Assembly (NCBI GenBank): GCA_022865845.1
Contig: JALHUC010000505.1
Coordinates: 1-8,943, forward strand
DNA length: 8,943 nt
Source of the DNA: a bacterium
GTDB taxonomy: Bacteria; BMS3Abin14
Reading direction: 5' to 3'
The translations under genes and the position numbers were made by a program. The notes under the pieces are model-generated. The model saw nothing but the letters and a program-made list of their open reading frames with translations, was not told the DNA's origin and searched no databases. Shown in pieces: positions 7,797 through 8,943 of the stretch (within the stretch, counting starts at the first letter, position 1; the number at the start of each line of letters is the position of its first letter).

Positions 7797-8447
7797 TCAC
7801 CACACGTTAACGAAACCTGTGAGGGTGATCTTGGAGCCGTCCGGCTCCCTGGTGGGGGCCTGGTCTACCTGGGTCACATTGCCGCCGAACCCCGCAACCA
7901 GATCCGGCTTGGTTTCCCTGAGCCATTCCAGCGGGCTCTCGTAGGCCTCGTCGCCTCCCACCCGTGCATAAGTGTACTTGTATGTGTAGACTCCTTTGTA
8001 AGTTCGGACGCCAGACAACTGTTCGTCGGGTTTACCATCCAGGATTATTTCAAGGGTCCCCAGGTTGACGAGGAAGCCTTGATCCACCTTGAGCTGCAGC
8101 AGTTCTATGGTCTTGTCCGAAGATCTGTCCGGGCGGTCTTTGCGCTCCCTGATCAGGGTGTAACTGCCGGGCGTCAGTTCCTGGAGGAAATAACCGTTGC
8201 GGTTAGGTCGCACGGTAAACTTCTTGCCGTCCTTTGCCCTTACCAGTTTAAAACCGTAAAATTCAACGAATTCAATACCTTTTGCTGCCAGGGCCTCGTT
8301 GAAGGCGAAATCGCCGGGAATCTCGTTTCGCGTTCCCAAAATGCTTCCCAAAACGTATGAATCGCCAGCGAAGGCAGCGTGAACAGGGATGAAAAGGATG
8401 CAGAGGACAAGCATCACCGAGCTTAAAGGGACAGCATACAGCTTCAT
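7797..8447 (-). CDS. Exported protein of unknown function with a possible carboxypeptidase-regulatory-like beta domain
   Basis: I do not recognise the family. From ATG 8447 it is 216 residues with a clear Sec signal peptide: MK, hydrophobic core about 4-24, probable cleavage after AFA at 27. The signal has no lipobox, so a soluble periplasmic or outer-surface location is likely. Residues about 58-101 (GIEFVEFYGFKLVR, then TVRPNRNGYFLQELTPGSYTL) have the pattern of small regulatory-like beta-sandwich domains, in which a modification is followed by NGYF and PGSYTL; a similar beta-rich stretch follows to about 140. Residues 149-160 are tyrosine-rich (TYKGVYTYKYTY), then PLEWLRETKPDL (172-183) and a beta-like end. 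The frame continues upstream to TTG 8483, but AAAGGAG at 8464-8458 lies 10 nt before ATG 8447 and the signal peptide begins there. It is a single gene, convergent with the PatB-type gene and divergent from the YkvA-type gene. Confidence 0.8.
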   Translation of the reverse strand: MKLYAVPLSSVMLVLCILFIPVHAAFAGDSYVLGSILGTRNEIPGDFAFNEALAAKGIEFVEFYGFKLVRAKDGKKFTVRPNRNGYFLQELTPGSYTLIRERKDRPDRSSDKTIELLQLKVDQGFLVNLGTLEIILDGKPDEQLSGVRTYKGVYTYKYTYARVGGDEAYESPLEWLRETKPDLVAGFGGNVTQVDQAPTREPDGSKITLTGFVNVW

Positions 8448-8506
8448 GGCGGAAATACTCCTTTCAATACTTACCGCTGACAAGGTATTTTCATGCTCAC
8501 TACTTA

Positions 8507-8541
8507 ATCATAAGATATAGCACCGATTTTCATGAAATCAA
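8507..8541 (-). promoter_or_regulatory. Possible promoter of the exported-protein gene
   Basis: On the minus strand TTGATT (8541-8536) is followed after 16 bp by TATATC (8519-8514). A second -10-like TATGAT lies at 8512-8507 without a well-spaced -35. The A+T-rich patch is the only promoter-like sequence between this gene and its neighbour. Transcription would start about 50-60 nt before ATG 8447. Confidence 0.4.
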
Positions 8542-8734
8542 TGGGCGTTGAATGTTTGCCCCCCTATGAAAAGGAGCCGAGACGGATACAGGGTCCGCTC
8601 CCGGGAGTTGAACTGGCTGGCCGCATCGATCCAGGCGTTAATAGGCAGACAGAGCACGGGGTGAAGGCAGGTTTTTTCTGGTGCCCTTTCAAAAGGGTGT
8701 GGGAAATGAATGAAAAGGGGAGTTTAAAAGGACA

Positions 8735-8943
8735 ATGCTTGAACGTCTGAAAAAATGGGCCAAGGATGTGAAAAGGGACGTCCTTGCCCTCTATCTTGCC
8801 GCGCGGGATCCCCGGGTGCCCTGGTACGCCAAGGCTCTGGCGGCTCTGGTGGCCGCCTATGCTTTGAGCCCCATTGATATCATCCCCGATTTCATTCCTG
8901 TGCTCGGCTACCTCGACGATCTGATCATTCTTCCCCTGGGCAT
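8735..8943 (+). CDS. YkvA/DUF1232 family small membrane protein, 3' end cut by the window
   Basis: The first 69 codons are present and the frame is open to the window edge. [15 protein letters not shown] is a basic amphipathic start. It is followed by [20 protein letters not shown] (17-36), a hydrophobic segment about 36-46, and the family's hallmark [19 protein letters not shown] (45-63). Members are short, membrane-associated and of unknown biochemical function. The start was chosen because the N-terminus matches the usual family beginning. The spacing is odd: AAAGGA (8727-8732) is only 2 nt before the ATG and GGGGAG (8717-8722) is 12 nt before it. A tiny open frame ending at 8750 overlaps the start. 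The divergent gap to the exported-protein gene (8448-8734) holds no other gene I can support; a 32-codon frame from about 8567 has no recognisable features. Confidence 0.88.
   Translation, partial: MLERLKKWAKDVKRDVLALYLAARDPRVPWYAKALAALVAAYALSPIDIIPDFIPVLGYLDDLIILPLG

Noticed and set aside
7467..8360. Plus-strand open frame of 297 codons spanning the convergent gap
   Set aside because: It overlaps the end of the PatB-type gene, runs through the strong hairpin and is antisense to the exported-protein gene; the product looks like no known protein.
8532..8750. Plus-strand 72-codon frame upstream of the YkvA-type gene
   Set aside because: It overlaps the predicted promoter on the opposite strand and the start of the YkvA-type gene, and shows no recognisable motif; only its last 14 codons are mentioned as a possible leader.

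Overview
This window reads as ordinary bacterial chromosome from a Gram-negative organism with moderately high G+C. It encodes a TolC-type outer-membrane channel and a lipoprotein adaptor, both of which imply an outer membrane. The general feel (RND subfamily with a PREEEPQI motif, a YkvA-type protein, a PatB-type lyase) would fit a deltaproteobacterial/Desulfobacterota-like or related lineage. That placement is an impression from protein style, not a proof.

Layout. Positions 22-5766 on the minus strand hold a compact three-gene operon read right to left: outer-membrane factor (4417-5766), periplasmic adaptor lipoprotein (3275-4405), and RND inner-membrane permease (22-3273). The genes are separated by 11 bp and 1 bp, and each has a good Shine-Dalgarno. 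A strong sigma70-like promoter (TTGACA, 17 bp, TATATA) lies at 5835-5863, with two palindromes in and next to it that could be operators. Together the three proteins would form one tripartite efflux pump across both membranes. The substrate cannot be told from the sequence, and no dedicated regulator gene lies in the window.

Positions 5871-6430 are a 560-bp stretch without a convincing gene. It carries a triplet of AGTGCA words with 8-bp period, and a G+C-rich segment with two identical 14-mers and two small hairpins that looks like a degenerate intergenic repeat element.

Positions 6431-7612 on the plus strand encode a MalY/PatB-type PLP-dependent C-S lyase (cystathionine beta-lyase family). 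It converges on a minus-strand gene (7797-8447) for a small exported protein of unknown function. Between the two are a perfect 13-bp hairpin and a second hairpin with a short T run, probably the termination region. At the right edge a plus-strand YkvA/DUF1232 family gene starts at 8735 and runs off the window.

I found no phage, CRISPR, insertion sequence, tRNA, rRNA or clearly novel multi-gene system. The parts most worth a second look are the operator-like palindromes at the pump promoter, the repeat/hairpin element in the gene-free stretch, and the uncharacterised exported protein.
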